DNA from: Trochalopteron elliotii
Lineage: Eukaryota > Chordata > Aves > Passeriformes > Leiothrichidae
Length of the DNA stretch: 64,000 nucleotides
NCBI GenBank assembly: GCA_024734555.1
Contig: JANPWX010020521.1
Coordinates: 558,827-622,826, forward strand
Direction of reading: 5' to 3'
Under the pieces are notes generated by a model. That model had not been told where the DNA came from. It did not search any database and was given only the letters and a program-made list of their open reading frames with translations. Made by a program: the position numbers and the translations under genes. Shown here piece after piece: positions 43,311 to 58,928 of the stretch (position 1 is the stretch's first letter; every line of letters begins with the position of its first letter).

Positions 43311-46300
43311 GAGATCAGAGTGCTAGTCTGGATCACCTTCCTGGAGACAGAAGTCCTGCACTGATCCGATGGATTTCAGGGATGAAAAGGGTCCAAGTCC
43401 TCTGGAAGAAATAGTGGTTTTCACTGAGTGCATTAAGATTTGACTGAACACCGGGTAAAGTCAAATATTAAAGCCTTTATTTCATTGTGTAAGAGGCCAG
43501 GGTATCCAAATGTGGCTGTAATTTTTCATTTACACTTCATGCTTAACACATTCCTCGCTGATTCCAAGAAGGAAAAAATCGTCTCGGTTCCCATGTTGGA
43601 TCTGTCAGTAACACAGGACTCCCACTGATTTACCTTCATTTGTTGTTCTTGAATCCAAAGAGGATAGCAAATAACATGTTGAGGAAATGAGGTCTGTGCA
43701 GGTAGACAGTTCCACCGTCTACATTTGGAAACCTCTTCATCCTGGTAACTCACAACCTGTTTACAATACAAACACATTGTATGTTCCTTTCCTGAAAAGC
43801 ACAGAGCACTATTCTTGCCTTACAAGTTTAGCCAGAGGACTGTTTTCAGCCCTGTCACCCAGGGGACAGTTGCCATGTGGCCAAGGGGTAGGAGGACTGA
43901 CCTTCAACCAGCAACAGCTGGAGCAGAAGAAATTTGTAAGAAAAAGGATTTTAAAGATGACAGCTTTGAAGATGGTAAACTACCTACACTTCAAGTTGCT
44001 GGCACATTAGGATTTCTCCTTTAGCCCTCAGATGCTTGTAGAAATTTGTGATAACTTTTCATCCAGAGACTGCAAACTCAGGATGGAAGGACAAGAGGAA
44101 TTCTCTAACCAGAAATCTTCTTTGGTATCTCATTGGTGGCTTGAACATGTCCTCAGAGACACAGCTCTCCTTTGCTTGGTAGTAATTTGAAAAGGATTTT
44201 ACCTGCCTGACAGTGCATTAGCCATGTTTTACAGGGAGCAGGCAGAACATGCTGGATGAAGTGACTTCATCTGGAACACCTTTATGGCTGTTGAAGTGGA
44301 ATTGGAAGCAGTTGATCCAATGCCTTTTGGGAATTACATCTCTTCTTTTCCCTCATTTTTTTTTCCACATCCATTCTTTTCCCTCATCAAATTCTACCCA
44401 TTTTTTGTACAATATTGTATACTTTCTACCTTACTGCCCTCAACTTTCCCAGAATAAATCACAGCTCAAAGATCCTTCTGTCCAGAAAACTCTTAGAATG
44501 CTATTAAGAAACAGGGATAAACACACCAGCAAGTTCATATTCTCCGGAGTACTCTTCTTACAGAGCTTTTTGCACTGCCCAGCACCAGGCAACCCTCAGA
44601 AATTAACTACAGAACTGAGTCTCCAGTCTCAACCTTGAGCTGAACAGCTTTTCCAACACACAAAGGAGCAGAGCAGGTTTTTCGGGCCATTAATTATCAG
44701 CTCTCACACAGCGACCATGAACACAAAGGTTCATATTTTTGAGCAGACCTAAGTCACAGTTTTCTTTCACGTATTCCCTTGTTGCAGTGAAGAGAGTAAA
44801 CTGTTAGCAGTGGACTGTGCACTTGTGTCTAGCTTGAAGCTGCTCGTTGACTTCAGTGCAGCTGTCAGATTTTATGCCAACTAATGACATCTCTGAGCTG
44901 GATTAAAAGTGACAGAATTTTAAGGAAATCTGTCATTATCCTGGCAAGGAAAGAATCAGTTCCACTGACACTTTTCGCAGCAGAGAAGCAAAAGCGTTGA
45001 TTCAAATGTATTCTGCAACACCCTCTCCTGGACGCCCTGGGAACATCTCGGCTTCCCAAGCCTGAACACTGAGCACATAAGACAGTTCCTGATCAAAACT
45101 TCCACTTCCAGAAGTTGAGCTGTGAATTTGCATCTGCTAAAATCTGAAATTCATGTGCTTCACTGTGAATAATTTTCTTTCATCTCCCTCTGCACCCCAT
45201 AGGTATTCCCTAGTGAGTTTCACTAGTTAGTTTTCAAAAACTCCTGCAGATAAGAAGGGAAAACCCATGAACAGCTTTATATTTGTTTGTGGTTGGGATT
45301 TTTTTTTTTTTTATTACTAGTATTTCATGTGTTTTGTTCATTTTCCCCTGAAACTTTGCTTAGCACTTCCAATTGCTTATATTTTCTCACTGGGCTATGG
45401 AAAATCTATTGGTGGCTGGAAAACCACCCAAATGTGTGAATTACATAAGGCAAAGTAAAATACTATTGCTTTATGTGTGAGGGACAGAAGTGTCATTGTA
45501 AAACAGCACATTTCTAAAGCCACAACAGTTCTTCACCTTCTCAATTAACAACTGAAACTGGGCAGATTTTCAAGATTCTGCAGCAGTTGCCTGGCAGAGA
45601 TCATGCTGGCAATTCTGCTGATACACAAGGTGCCCATTAAACACTTTACTTGGTGTTACGCCAGGTAGCCAGCACTGTTGTGGAAGTGAGCTAGTAAAAC
45701 CTTTTGCACCATAGTTTTTTTCCTCAGAAGTTGTTGTAAAAGTTAGGGAAGAATTTCAGCCATGTTCCTCCTTTCTATATCCTATTTAAATTAAAAGATG
45801 GTGGTAAAAGCTAAATCCGTGTTAGCTCTGTCACTGAAGTGAGTGGTTACTGGCACTACTCTCAGCTACATACTGGGTTGCCTTTTCCTCATTTCCCTCA
45901 AAAAAATAGTTGATGGAGTTGAATTTGGGCACTGAAGAGGCCAACAGAACAAATTATTAAATGTTTCTTGTAAGTTGAGATCATGATTAGAAATAGAATC
46001 CCCAAAGCATTTTTCCTCCAGTTCTATTTCACATGATGGTTCTGAACCAGACTCAGTGAGGCACTGCTGCATCAATCAGGTGCTGGGAAGGCACTTCCTG
46101 GATTTTCCTAAATTTCATTTCTACATCATTGCTTGTAGAAAATGGCCACAATTTCCTTTCCCAATAGCTGCTCTGTTTAGATGTTCACTGTCGCCTCACA
46201 AGCCACTCCATGGGATCAGAAGGCAATATTGTATTGCCTACTTTTGTGGACCTGAGACCATAATTTTTCTGTACCTGGGGTTCTTACTGCAAAAATAAAT

Positions 46301-48054
46301 GGCAACTGAATGGGATGCAAACCTCACAATGATACTAAACTAAACCAGGGCATCAAGGGGGAAAAAGTCCTTGAGGCAAATCATTTGGTTTTGCAGCATT
46401 GGAAAGTCATACGAAAGCCAGAACCTGCTAGGAAGACCTGAAAACCCCACAGTCCCACAGCCTTGAGTGTGCCAAGGTTAACTGCTGCATTTTCAGTTTT
46501 AAATCCCTACCAGCACTGGAGATTTCTGGGCCTGGTTCCTTTCAAGTTGGCATCTAGGTGTTCTCCCCAGCTGACAGCATTCTGTGCAATGGCAATGCAT
46601 TACATAAAATGGAAAGTGGGAAGTTATGCAAAACCCCTGTCATTCAGGATTGTGTTTTCCTGTTTCTGCTGCTGTGGTTTCATCACATTGGTGTTTATCA
46701 CATTGATATTTTCATGCATAATTGGCACCCCAAGCCACAGATGTATGCAGATGCCCAATTCATCTCAACATCTTCCCAAATAAAATTAGATGTCCACTTC
46801 CCACTCAGCAGATGTTTTAACAACAGCAGACTGAAACTAAGGAGATCTGGAAGTAAGGAGCCAAGCTGAGGGAACTGGTAGCTCAGTGTTTGCTTTCAGC
46901 AGATGCACAAACATTATTTGTCTTGGAGCACCATGTTATGCAAGGCACAGAAGACTCTGAGAAGTCCCAAAGCTTGTCCTGGCACTGTCAGAGAAGTTGG
47001 ATGTACTGTAAAGCTCTTGTGTTTTCTTAAACACTCCATGGCCTCCCTGTCTCAGGGCTCAAGCGACTCAACAGCCATTTCACCTCCTCAGTGCTTGACA
47101 GCATTGACATTTCCCTTTGTTTTCTTACACAGTGTAGAAAAGCGTTGCCTCTTGTTGGTTTCCATACCCATAGTTTGTTTTCTTCAACAGTGAGACTCGT
47201 TCTTGGAAGTGCTGGGCACAGTCCATGTGTCCTACGATAGATAATGTCCTGGGAGGTTACAAGAACAACAGCGTTCACAGGGACACAAGTTCCAGAAATC
47301 AAGGCTCTTTAGCCTTTCTCCTGCACCTTCATCCTCTACTTCCCAGCAGCATGTCTTAGTCCTTCCTCCCAAGATTGCTGCCTTCACAGAAGATAGAACA
47401 TCTTCCTGAGCCATCTATCCCTGTCCTGTGCAGCAAGGTCCTCTGGTCTTGGCATACCACAGCCCTGAACCTGTGAAATCCAAGCACTCAGTTTTCAAGA
47501 CAAGTGCTCAAGCCCCTCTGGCTCCATGTCCTGCCCATCTCTTGAGTCTGCCCCAAATACTAAACCATATCCAAATGGGATATCACCATGTGCACCAACA
47601 CAACTTCATGTGCAACACCTTCCTCACAGTAGAGTGTGGAGCTGGTTCTAAAACTTCAGGGTTTTAAATGTTAAAGAATGGCTCTTGATGGTATACACCA
47701 TTTCTTCAGGTATAAAACTCAGTTCACTGGTACGAAATCCATAATCTCCAGTATTTGAGATGCAAAATCAATACTGGTAGCTGCTGGAGCCGTTATCCTT
47801 TTCAGGAGAGCCACTAACCAGCAGCACTAAACAGGTTTTTGACCCCTTTTAGCTTTTAACAAATAAAATACTAAAATATGTTACCAGTTAATAGCTTTTA
47901 ACATAGCTAGTTAATTGATATGTTCATACCCTTGCTGTTGTACTGCCCAGGCTGTTGGTGTTTCCCTGCTCAAGCTCACAGCTAACTGCAGGTGGTTGTG
48001 GTGGCTTTGCCAGATAACACTCAAAGGGCTGGTTGCTTGATAAACACTAATGGG

Positions 48055-49211
48055 TCTCTTCAGAATAGAGATCAAGGGAAAATTTCTTCACCATAAGTGT
48101 TGTCAGGCATTGGAACAGGCTGCCCAGGTGTTGGGGGTTAGATTTCTTCCTTTATTATTTATAGAATTTTTTCCCGTAAGTTGCCAGGAAACTAGCTACT
48201 GGGTACTTATGGGTACTTGAGCAAAACGAAAGAAGTGGAAGAAGCTGGGAAAGGAGCGTAGCATCTGGCTACACTTCTTTTGCCTCTGGCAAGTTTCTCT
48301 GGGGAGGGTAGTGGGGGAGAGAGGGGCAGCGGACAGGGAGGATAGCGTGAGTTTTGCGGGGCAGAAAGTAAAGGACAGGGCTGGGCTCTCACATTCGGCA
48401 TTAGAAGGAGAAGGGTCAAGCTGTTGCCTACTGCAGGGAGAATTCACTGTCACCCCTGGAGCCCAGTCCTAGGGGCCTACCGCCATCTGCTCCTGTGCCC
48501 AGGAATCCTGAGCTTGCCTTTTCCTGCCCTGGTGGGAACCAGGCCGCTGCTGTCCCACCCCTGACGCTTCTCTGGCCCTGCCCTGGGCCTTTGCTGCGCC
48601 GTAGCCTCGCACCCCCTGCCCTGCCGGGACATCCCAGCAGTTCCAGTTACCACCTCGGAGCTTCTGCTACATCTTATCCACCAGCCTGGGATTTCTGCTC
48701 ATTCCTGCTCTTCCAGCTTGGTGCACCTCAGAGCCCTGCAGAGGCACAGGGATCAGACTGCCCCAGGGTTTTGTGAAGCAAAGCCTCTCCTCCATCCCTT
48801 CCCATCTTGACCATGAAGGCTGTCATGAGGCTCCTGGTTTCTGTTTTGTTGTTAATGCCATAGTTACTGTTTGTTTGCCTTGTTACAGATACTAGTAAAG
48901 AACTGTTATTCCTACCCTCATATCCTTACCTGAGAACCCCTTAATTTCAAAGTTATAATAATTCAGAGGGAGGGGGTTTTCATTCTCCATTCCAAGGGAG
49001 GCTTCTGCCTTCCCCAGCAGACACCTGTCTTTCAAACTAAGACACCAGGGAAATGGTGAAGTCACAATCCCTGGAGGGTTTAAAAGACCTATAGATGTGG
49101 CGCTTGGGGACATATTTTAGTGATGGGCTCGGCAGTGTTGGGTTAGTGGTTGGGGTCTGATCTTTACAGTCTTCTAAGCCTAAATGATTGTGTGATTCAA
49201 TGATCTGATAG
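48055..49211 (+). mobile_element. CR1 LINE fragment, split by a solo LTR
   Basis: The left part (about 48055-48128) reads 'gatcaagggaaaatttcttc' to 'ggaacaggctgcccagg'. The right part (49045 to about 49211) resumes with 'ccagggaaatggtgaagtca', 'ctatagatgtggcgcttggg' and ends 'atgattgtgtgattcaatga'. Joined, the order matches the sense CR1 3' region without missing sequence except the duplicated CCAGG. This shows the CR1 was there first and the LTR inserted into it. Confidence 0.93.
48129..49044 (+). mobile_element. Solo LTR (916 bp), ERVL-like, inside CR1
   Basis: The insert starts TGTTGGGGG, ends AAGACA, and is flanked on both sides by CCAGG (48124-48128 and 49045-49049), a 5-bp target-site duplication. 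Five-base duplications are typical of ERVL (class III). The 3' part ('agtaaagaactgttattcct', an AGTAAA signal variant, then an end in 'cctgtctttcaaactaagac') resembles songbird ERVL LTRs that I recall. No protease, reverse transcriptase or envelope sequence is present, so the provirus was lost by LTR-LTR recombination. Plus-strand frames in its GC-rich middle (for example 48495-48776) are not genes. Its + orientation, the same as GRIN3A, means its polyadenylation signal could in principle act on the pre-mRNA. Confidence 0.88.
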
Positions 49212-51229
49212 TTAAAGAATTTAACTACTTTTTTTGACATACTGCTATTTTGCAATATCTGTACCCATGACAATCTTCACATCTTGTTCAATGAACTGTC
49301 AAGCTAGGACAATTGTCGTGATGATTTTCTTGGGACAGCGTGCCAACCCCACTTCACTGTTACCTCAGAGCCTCTCTCCAGGTCTGGACAAACCTTGTTC
49401 TTTCCGCTTCTTACAGCCATAGATGTCTGATTTTGGAGGGGCTTTGTAAGCCTATCTAAGCCAAGTGCCAAGAAAACTGATGTCTGGAGATGGAACTGCA
49501 GCTATTGCATTCATTTATTTTCAATTGTACTTGAGTCACCAGCAAACCTCCAGGTGTTCTGGATACAAAAAGTGTTAACATTCCCTAGTGCCCTTTAGCT
49601 GCTTTGTGGTGGTTATTCACCTCTGACACTGAGTGTTGAATGAAGAAACACAGTATAAACACAGAAGCAGAGAATCCACATAGTAGAAATTACTCTAATT
49701 TCAACAGCTATTTCTTCCAGTCAGCTGGTCTTTATATTTGCAATTACTGGTTAAGTAAGTAACTGCCTCCCATGAATTACAAGTTTGAAAAAAAAAAAAA
49801 TACATAGAATCCATTCTTGATTCTTCAAATGCAGATTTTTCAGACCTTATGATTTCTCTGAAGCCCTAGGCATTAACATTCCATTGTTGGTTTATAGAGA
49901 ACAGAAAGTATAGGACTTTCAAAACATAAGAAACACAAAAGAAGGAGAGCATAAGAAACAGAAAATGTTTGAAAAAAGAGACAACTAATAAGGCAAGATT
50001 CACCGCAAGTCTGTGGCATTTACCTATTCTGTCAGGACACAGATATTTTTGGTTTCCATCTTGTCACATAATCTTCCCAGGACAGGACTACAGAAGGTAA
50101 GAAAGCAGCAATGACAAGTGATGAGTCTTTTTTCCATCCTGAAATTTTTATCTTCTGTTGAAGCAAGTAACCCTTAGCAGTCTTAGGAAATCATCATTGG
50201 AGTATTTTGGCAGCATTTTGAACTGCCAATCCACAGAAAGCAAACCTTTTGCCCCTGTAGATAAGCAACAATAAGATGAAAACAGAAATCCTTGAAAGAA
50301 GTGGAAGATTAAAACAATTGTTAACATTTATCCTTTAAAAAGGAGCTGATCAAATACAAAGTTGCAGACACATAATGATGCTTAAGAAAAAGCAGAGATT
50401 ACCAGAAGCAGGTGCTGCACTGGATAAGGGATGGCTGAACAACTCCCTTATACAGACTCCCCAAGACTTCCCACCAGGCATATGGTGTTGCTAGAGACAA
50501 GATGTTAAGCCAGATGGACTTCTGATCTAATAGACCTTACAGTGTTATCATCATTTGGGGTGAAATTTGACAGTGTGCCCAACACAGAGCAAAGCATGGA
50601 TAGTCCTCAGTGAAGGATTTAGGATAGAAAATTGCATGGAGGTGCAGTTTACTGTTTTTGTACCAGCCTTTCTCATTCAGGCTTAAAAGTTTAGCCAAAT
50701 GCAGACATTGGTGACAGTCTGAGTGAGAGATGCTTTCCAGTAAAGTCAGACTTTATCTGCAGACCAGATGTTGCACTGCAGTTGGCATCACTAGGTGGGC
50801 CACAAACTTCACAAGAAACACCAAAGTTGACTTAGGTGCAGTGTGGTTCAATGTTGGGTCTTAATGGGGTTTTAAGTCTCTTTACTGAAACTGCCAAGAA
50901 ATAAAACCTAGAAAAAGTAGTCCTGACTGTGGTGATGATCTTCTTGGGACAGAGGGTGCATGAACCTCACTCCAAGTTCCTTCTTTAAGCAGGTCGTCTT
51001 CAGTGTCTCAAGACTAAGACTGGCAGCATTGTGCTGGAAGTCTCCATGATGTATTGTCACAGCCCAACTCCGTTTATTCATGTCTTCTGGCACTTGAATA
51101 CTGCTCCCACACTCCCAAGCAAGAACATTTCTCTCTGTGCCCACAGTCCTTCTGGCACAGCACTATGGCCAGCTCCAGATGGAGGCACACTCTGCATTTC
51201 TTGTCTCACAGCCATCTACACCAGAACTC

Positions 51230-51258
51230 AAAAAAAAAAAAAAAAAAAAAAAAAAAAA
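51230..51258 (+). repeat. Poly-A tract (29 bp)
   Basis: An uninterrupted run of 29 A. I looked for a retroposed transcript ending here and for a matching target duplication and found neither, so it is listed as a simple repeat. Confidence 0.9.
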
Positions 51259-52615
51259 GCCAGGACTCCCTCCATACCCACAGACTTGTAATTAGCTGCA
51301 GGTCTCATTCCTGGGTTACAGCACAGGGACCAGATTTGCAGACCACAAGGTGGTAACCACGTGTCCACTTTCATTTTCAATTTCAGGTAAAAATTACCAG
51401 AAATACAGAATGTTCATAGCTTCCATTACATCAGACACACCATCCAAAAGACCTTTTCCTGTTCCTTTTCAGACTAAACTGGGTGACGGTGAGTTTACAT
51501 CCTATCTCTGCCATTCTTAGAAAAAAATACAAACACTCTTTTATCCATGGGGTCATTGAAGAGAAGACTGGGAAAGGTCTTTTTATGGCTTTGTGCTGCC
51601 CTGCACTCTGTTCTGCTTAGTTGATAATGTAGAGGCCAGATGCACTGTCAGAATGCTTTGTTTCTTGGTCTTTGCCGAGCAGAGCATGGCTGTGGTGAGG
51701 TCATCTTTGCAAGCTGCTGTGATGTCCATGAGCTTCCTGGAAAGCAAATACAGCATGACCTCTGCAGCCTTAGCTCTATTTGGCTTCCTGTGCTCTGAAA
51801 GCTTGGCATGTTAGAGGCTGGTGGGTTGCTGAAGGCTTTTTAATTAGCATGGCTTGGCTGCACTTGGCCAGCTCAAGGAAGTGTTTGGCATAGTGGAAGA
51901 TGATGCCTGACTCTACCATGGCAGCTTGAGACTTTCCCCAGGAGTCACTAAATGCTCCAAAGGCAGACAGAAACTTCAGAAAGTAGAGTCTGTGAAACCA
52001 GAACGAGGTTCCGACTTGGGGCTGCAGACTGTGGAGTCAGTTCAGAGAAGGGTAGGAGACAGAACTGCAAAAAGACTGTGTGTGTATATCCACAGTTGCA
52101 GCCTGGGCAACCTTCAGTTTGTCTGTGAGGAATGGCAGCAAAGACTGTGATATGGTGTCTAGACTTCTAGAAATTAACTTGGGGTGCTACCCTTCTGCAG
52201 AAGGCTAAATTTCATACCTAAGGACAAAGTAAAACTTTCTGCCAAAATAAATCTAGGCTGTGTGTCCTTTGCTGGGCACCCAGAGCCCCAGGAAGTGGAA
52301 TGTAGCCAGCCCAGAGGCTGGTTGTTCCCATAATAGTTCCTGAAACATTGTCTCTTCTAGAGACAATCCCAATAAACACCTAAATTTGGATGTTCAGGGT
52401 GTTTCATGGGGATTATTTTCAACATTTGAAGAAAACCCTGAGAGTACACAGACAGGCACCTGGTAAGTCTTTCCAGACTTTTCCTGGGGGATGGGAAGCT
52501 GCCTGCAGGAAAACACATGAGGAGGCAAGTCCATGAATGCTGAAGATTTCTGAGGAACTATTGGCACACTAGGGCTGAAATACCAGATGTGATGGGAGGC
52601 AAATGGCTCTGCTAA

Positions 52616-54517
<1,902 letters not shown>

Positions 54518-54611
54518 TGAGGATTATGACAAAATCCTCAGTGACCAAGCAGAGCAAAAGCTCCTGCCTTTTCTTGTAGTTTTTTTGAGAACTCGTATCG
54601 CTTTTACGACC

Positions 54612-54741
54612 TGTTTCAAGGCCAGGTTGGGTGGACCTTTGAGCATTTTGGCGTAGTGGAAGATTCCCCATGGCAGGCATTGGAACAAAATGATCTTTAA
54701 GGTCCTTTCCAACCCAAACTATGCTGTGATTCTATGATCTG
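54612..54741 (+). mobile_element. CR1 LINE 3' end fragment
   Basis: It reads 'tttcaaggccaggttgggtg', 'tccccatggcaggcattgga', 'atgatctttaaggtcctttc' and 'tgctgtgattctatgatctg', the CR1 3' end in sense orientation. It is 5'-truncated to about 130 bp. Its match to the CR1 pattern is close, so it is younger than the 3165-3343 copy. Confidence 0.95.
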
Positions 54742-55120
54742 TTGCCATGCTCTATATAGGAATTATTCCAAGTGCTCAGACAGTGTGTCTCCTGACAAGT
54801 AGGAGGCAGAGTCCATTTTGCTTCTCACTATGAAATAAAGAGGCCCCTGGAATAAGACTTCTCTTCTGCCAGTTCATTTTGTTGACATGCATTCAAAACT
54901 CAGTTCAAACATTTTCAAAATGCAGTTCTGCAGTTTCACTCTCATCTGAAGCAGACAAATACTCTTTCCATTTTAAAGGTCAGCTCAAGATTCCTACTGA
55001 GTCTGTAGTTAATTGAGAAGGGAGCCTGCTCCAGTGCTTGGCCTCCTGCAGCCTCGAGAAATTAGCAAGGACAGCTCAGAAGGCAGCCTGGAAGCAAGGC
55101 TGATGTGAAGCTGCTTCCAG

Positions 55121-55647
55121 TGGGAAACACTAAAAGCAAAACCGATATTTAGGAGCTGAAAAAGCAGGCCTCAGACAGAAAGAGCTGAGAACTCAGAATC
55201 TGCTGCAACTGGAAAGTTTAAAACTAGAAAAAATACAGTAGTATAGCAAACAAAGACAGGGGAAACAAAGGCTGAGTTTCTAGGTTTGGCTTGAATAAAT
55301 CTTAACACTGCAGAAAATATATGCCTGACAAGGTAGTAGAAGGTCTTAAGCTTAATATTGTGTATTGTTAATAAAAAAACATACAAGTGAGCATTGTTTG
55401 AAGTAGGTATACGTGTGCTATAATTGATTGGCTAAAACAACTGTCTGTAAGCTTTAGCAGTATACTATTGGCTGAAAAACTTTTAAGATGCTCTGTAACA
55501 AAGAAACCTTTGGTTGCTGCTGGCAGGCTGTGCGCTGTTGCTTTTTCCCAATTATCTCTACCCCTGTAATGAGACTTACACTTCATTAAAGACTGAGAAC
55601 AGTTACCCTGACAGTCCCATCCCATTCGTGCCCGAAGACTCAACACA
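55121..55647 (+). mobile_element. Solo LTR candidate
   Basis: The 527-bp block begins TGGGAAAC and ends CAACACA (TG…CA) and lies between two copies of the 8-mer GCTTCCAG (55113-55120 and 55648-55655). Inside are two inverted CCAAT boxes (ATTGGCT at 55427 and 55467), an ATTAAA signal (55585-55590) and a short U5-like end, all plausible for an LTR on the + strand. Eight bases is longer than usual retroviral target duplications, so either some of the match is chance or the ends are slightly off. No TATA box is clear, and no viral coding sequence is present. Confidence 0.5.
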
Positions 55648-57016
55648 GCTTCCAGCATGGATGAGCACATGAGCAGCAGACTTTAGAAACCACTTTTGTG
55701 ATAGATGGCCAGTGGAAAGGACTAGTGCTTCCACTTTCCTCCACTCCAAGGTCAATTGCTCCAGCTGTTCCCATCACACAGTAAAATGACCTCCTTCAGA
55801 AACCTGATATATCACTTTCAGAAAGGTGAGTTCTGATAAAATAAAACCAGAAGCTTCCACAACTTCAAATCAAGTAGATTAGATTCCAATATAGAAAAAG
55901 AAACAAACAAATAGACCCTGAACTATATGATTTTGGATGACTGAACTTTGTATCACCCAACTGCAAAAAAAGTATGCTGAAAATATGGTATTTATGAGTC
56001 CTAGCTGTGCCAACTCTGAAACAAATCTTTTGATGAGAGCAAATTTATTCTGGTGGAATTACAGGCACAATGTGAAAAACTCAGCATCAAGGGAGACTAT
56101 TGCATTGTAGGAACACTTATCACCTCATCACTTGTTAAAAAGTGAGGTGCTGTCCTGGCAAATTCAGCACTTGTCTGTTTGTGAGGGCTTTTTTCTTTCT
56201 TCCTGTGTTGTTTTGGGTTTTTTTAAGGAGATAGTCTGAAATTCTGAATTCTGAACAGAAAAACAAAAATCCAGAGTGGACTAGAAATGAATCTCTGCAG
56301 GGGACTGGCATGCAACTGCATGTCTTCAAGGAATCAATTGTATTTGCTTAGAATTTCTAAAGTCAAACCCCGGATTCTGCAAATAGAAATACTACATTCA
56401 AAGTCACTGAATTCATTTTCACTTACACTAAGTCCTTTACCAGCATTTTAACATGTCAAAAGACAAAACAGTGGCTAAAAACTGCATTTATTAGTATCTG
56501 AAAGTCCCTGTCAGAGCCAGAGCAGAAGTGCACAAACTGAAGCATAGCCTCAGGGCTTTAAATTGCTGTATGATAAAAATGAAGATTGCACCATATATTT
56601 ACATGCATAGAGCTTCTCATCGGAAAATGCATAGGAAGAAAATGTCACATCTGACACCACAGTCACATCCACTGCTCTAAGAATACAAGAGGACCATAGA
56701 ATGGTTTATGTGACATTGACACCCTTTCATATTGCAGAAAGGATCCACGGCAAGGGCATGAAAAGGTCTGTGTTTTTAGAGAAAAGATTTATTCATCCAT
56801 TGCCTCAATTTTAACTTTTTGAACCTCCAGTTTTACATATTTCTTGTGTGGCTGTAATAATTTTGAATTTGCTTATTCTGTTTTTATTGGATTGTATTGG
56901 GTGACTTTATTTTGCACAAAAAGAGGTCTTTGGATGTCTCAGCATTCTCAGACCACAGTAAGCCAGGTTTGAGTTGGCTGGCTGAAACAGACTGCCAGGT
57001 TGCTCTTCCATCCTGA

Positions 57017-57256
<240 letters not shown>

Positions 57257-58909
57257 TGAGGCCTTGTACAAGCTGACAATTATTTCCCCTCATTCTTGAT
57301 GACATGTCCACATGGCAGGGATGGATGGCAGCTGAAGGGAAGGAAGAGACTTCGAAGGCAAGAGCTGCTGACGCAGGCAGCAGTCAGATCAGAGGAGGAG
57401 GAGAGCATCAGTGGGACTGCACTGCTCTCTGGGACACTGGAGAGCTCCTCTGGAGACAAGCAGGGCATGAAAAAGGCAGTAAAAATCCTGATGTGTCACA
57501 GTGCATAGCAAACCTGTCTGATTCCACTCAACTGTATATGTATCACTGTCCACAGAGAGAGGGGGAGCTCAGGACATCCCAAATTTTTAATACACCCTGA
57601 CCACTTCCCAACATGGATGGCAGCTACCTGTACCAAAGATGGGATTTCAGGCTAGAAATGATCTGCTAAGATTCCATGCCGAGAGGAAAGGGGAAGTAGA
57701 TCTCACTTCTGTGTAGATCAGTGAGAAAAGGAAGTAAATCTTCATGGATGTATATCCGAGTGCCAAATCAGACGAGTCACACCAGCTCATGGTAGCTGAA
57801 GAGGTAGGCCATTATTTATGAGAAAAAGATGACTCTTACCAGAGTAGCAGTTTTTCCTCAAGTTCCCCAGACTGTCAAGTGAAAAAATAAGATAAAGTAT
57901 TGACAAATCAAAAGAACCAGCAATGTCTGAAGCTTATAGCATACTCTTTTAGCTCAAGGTCTTCCACAAGGGATAGGTTATGTATTCTCACAGATACAAA
58001 CCAGCTAGAACTTTGCTATCCCCTTCTCAGAGTGTTCAGCCAAATGCCAAACACACACTCAGTGTTCCCCAAGGAAGTGGCAACATTCTCCTATCAAATA
58101 GAAGCTCAGTTTCCTGGGCTCTGACTACCACTTTGCAATGGTTGCCTGCAAACCTCTGGCTGCTGACTAAATCATTAGAAAGTTAGCATTTTTTTAGAGA
58201 TACAAAATACCAAATCTTTATTTGGCATTTTTAATATATAATTTGTTGGGGTATTTCTGCATATTTTACTACATTTTTTACTTTTTCATTCTGGTTGTGT
58301 CAAGAGGAAATAAATTATATTTTAACATCAGACATTCATAGAAGGAAATTCAATTTATTTTTATCCAACTTACTCATTTTTTCTTTCCTTTTTTTGTGTG
58401 ATTAATTCAACACAAGAAGGCAAACTCAAATGTATATTCATTGCTCTTTTTGATTCAGCTTATCTGAAGATTGCATTATCATCTAGAAAGGGAATTGTCT
58501 TTTTAAAATAGCACTTCCTTCAATAACTTCTTGTTACTCTACATTTTAACAAGTCTTTTGAATTAAATCTCAGAAAATTACAAGGCAATATGGTATAAAT
58601 TACCTTAACGTTGCTTAAAACTCAGAACTCTTACAAGCAGAGAAAACTTGCCTTCCTAATAGTTCCCTAGTAATGTGATAAAAGGAGCTTCCTCTGATTG
58701 TGTCTTACCTCACAGCATTCATCTGGGGATGTATGCTCTCTATTCTTAGTCATAGAATAAATTCCAGTTATAAGTACAATTTTAATTACTACTGGTTTTC
58801 TCCCAGAACATATGGTTACTTCTTGAAGTCTGTAGAGTGAGGTGCTTAGATCCCTGGGAGGGGCATGAGACGATCCACTGGGCTGCAGGAATAAAATATT
58901 AGAACGTGA

Positions 58910-58928
58910 GAATAGAATAGAATAGAAT
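58910..58928 (+). repeat. (GAATA)n pentanucleotide repeat
   Basis: Just under four GAATA units, flanked on each side by the word AATATTAGAAC (about 58895 and 58925). The whole may have arisen by slippage within a small direct duplication. Confidence 0.85.

Noticed and set aside
49310..50960. Similarity between 49316-49340 and 50925-50952 ('gatgat.ttcttgggacag')
   Set aside because: Only about 20 bases match and the flanks diverge. This is too short to call a repeat pair without an alignment score.
51054..51258. Processed pseudogene ending in the 29-base poly-A
   Set aside because: The upstream sequence resembles no known mRNA, and no target duplication flanks the poly-A.
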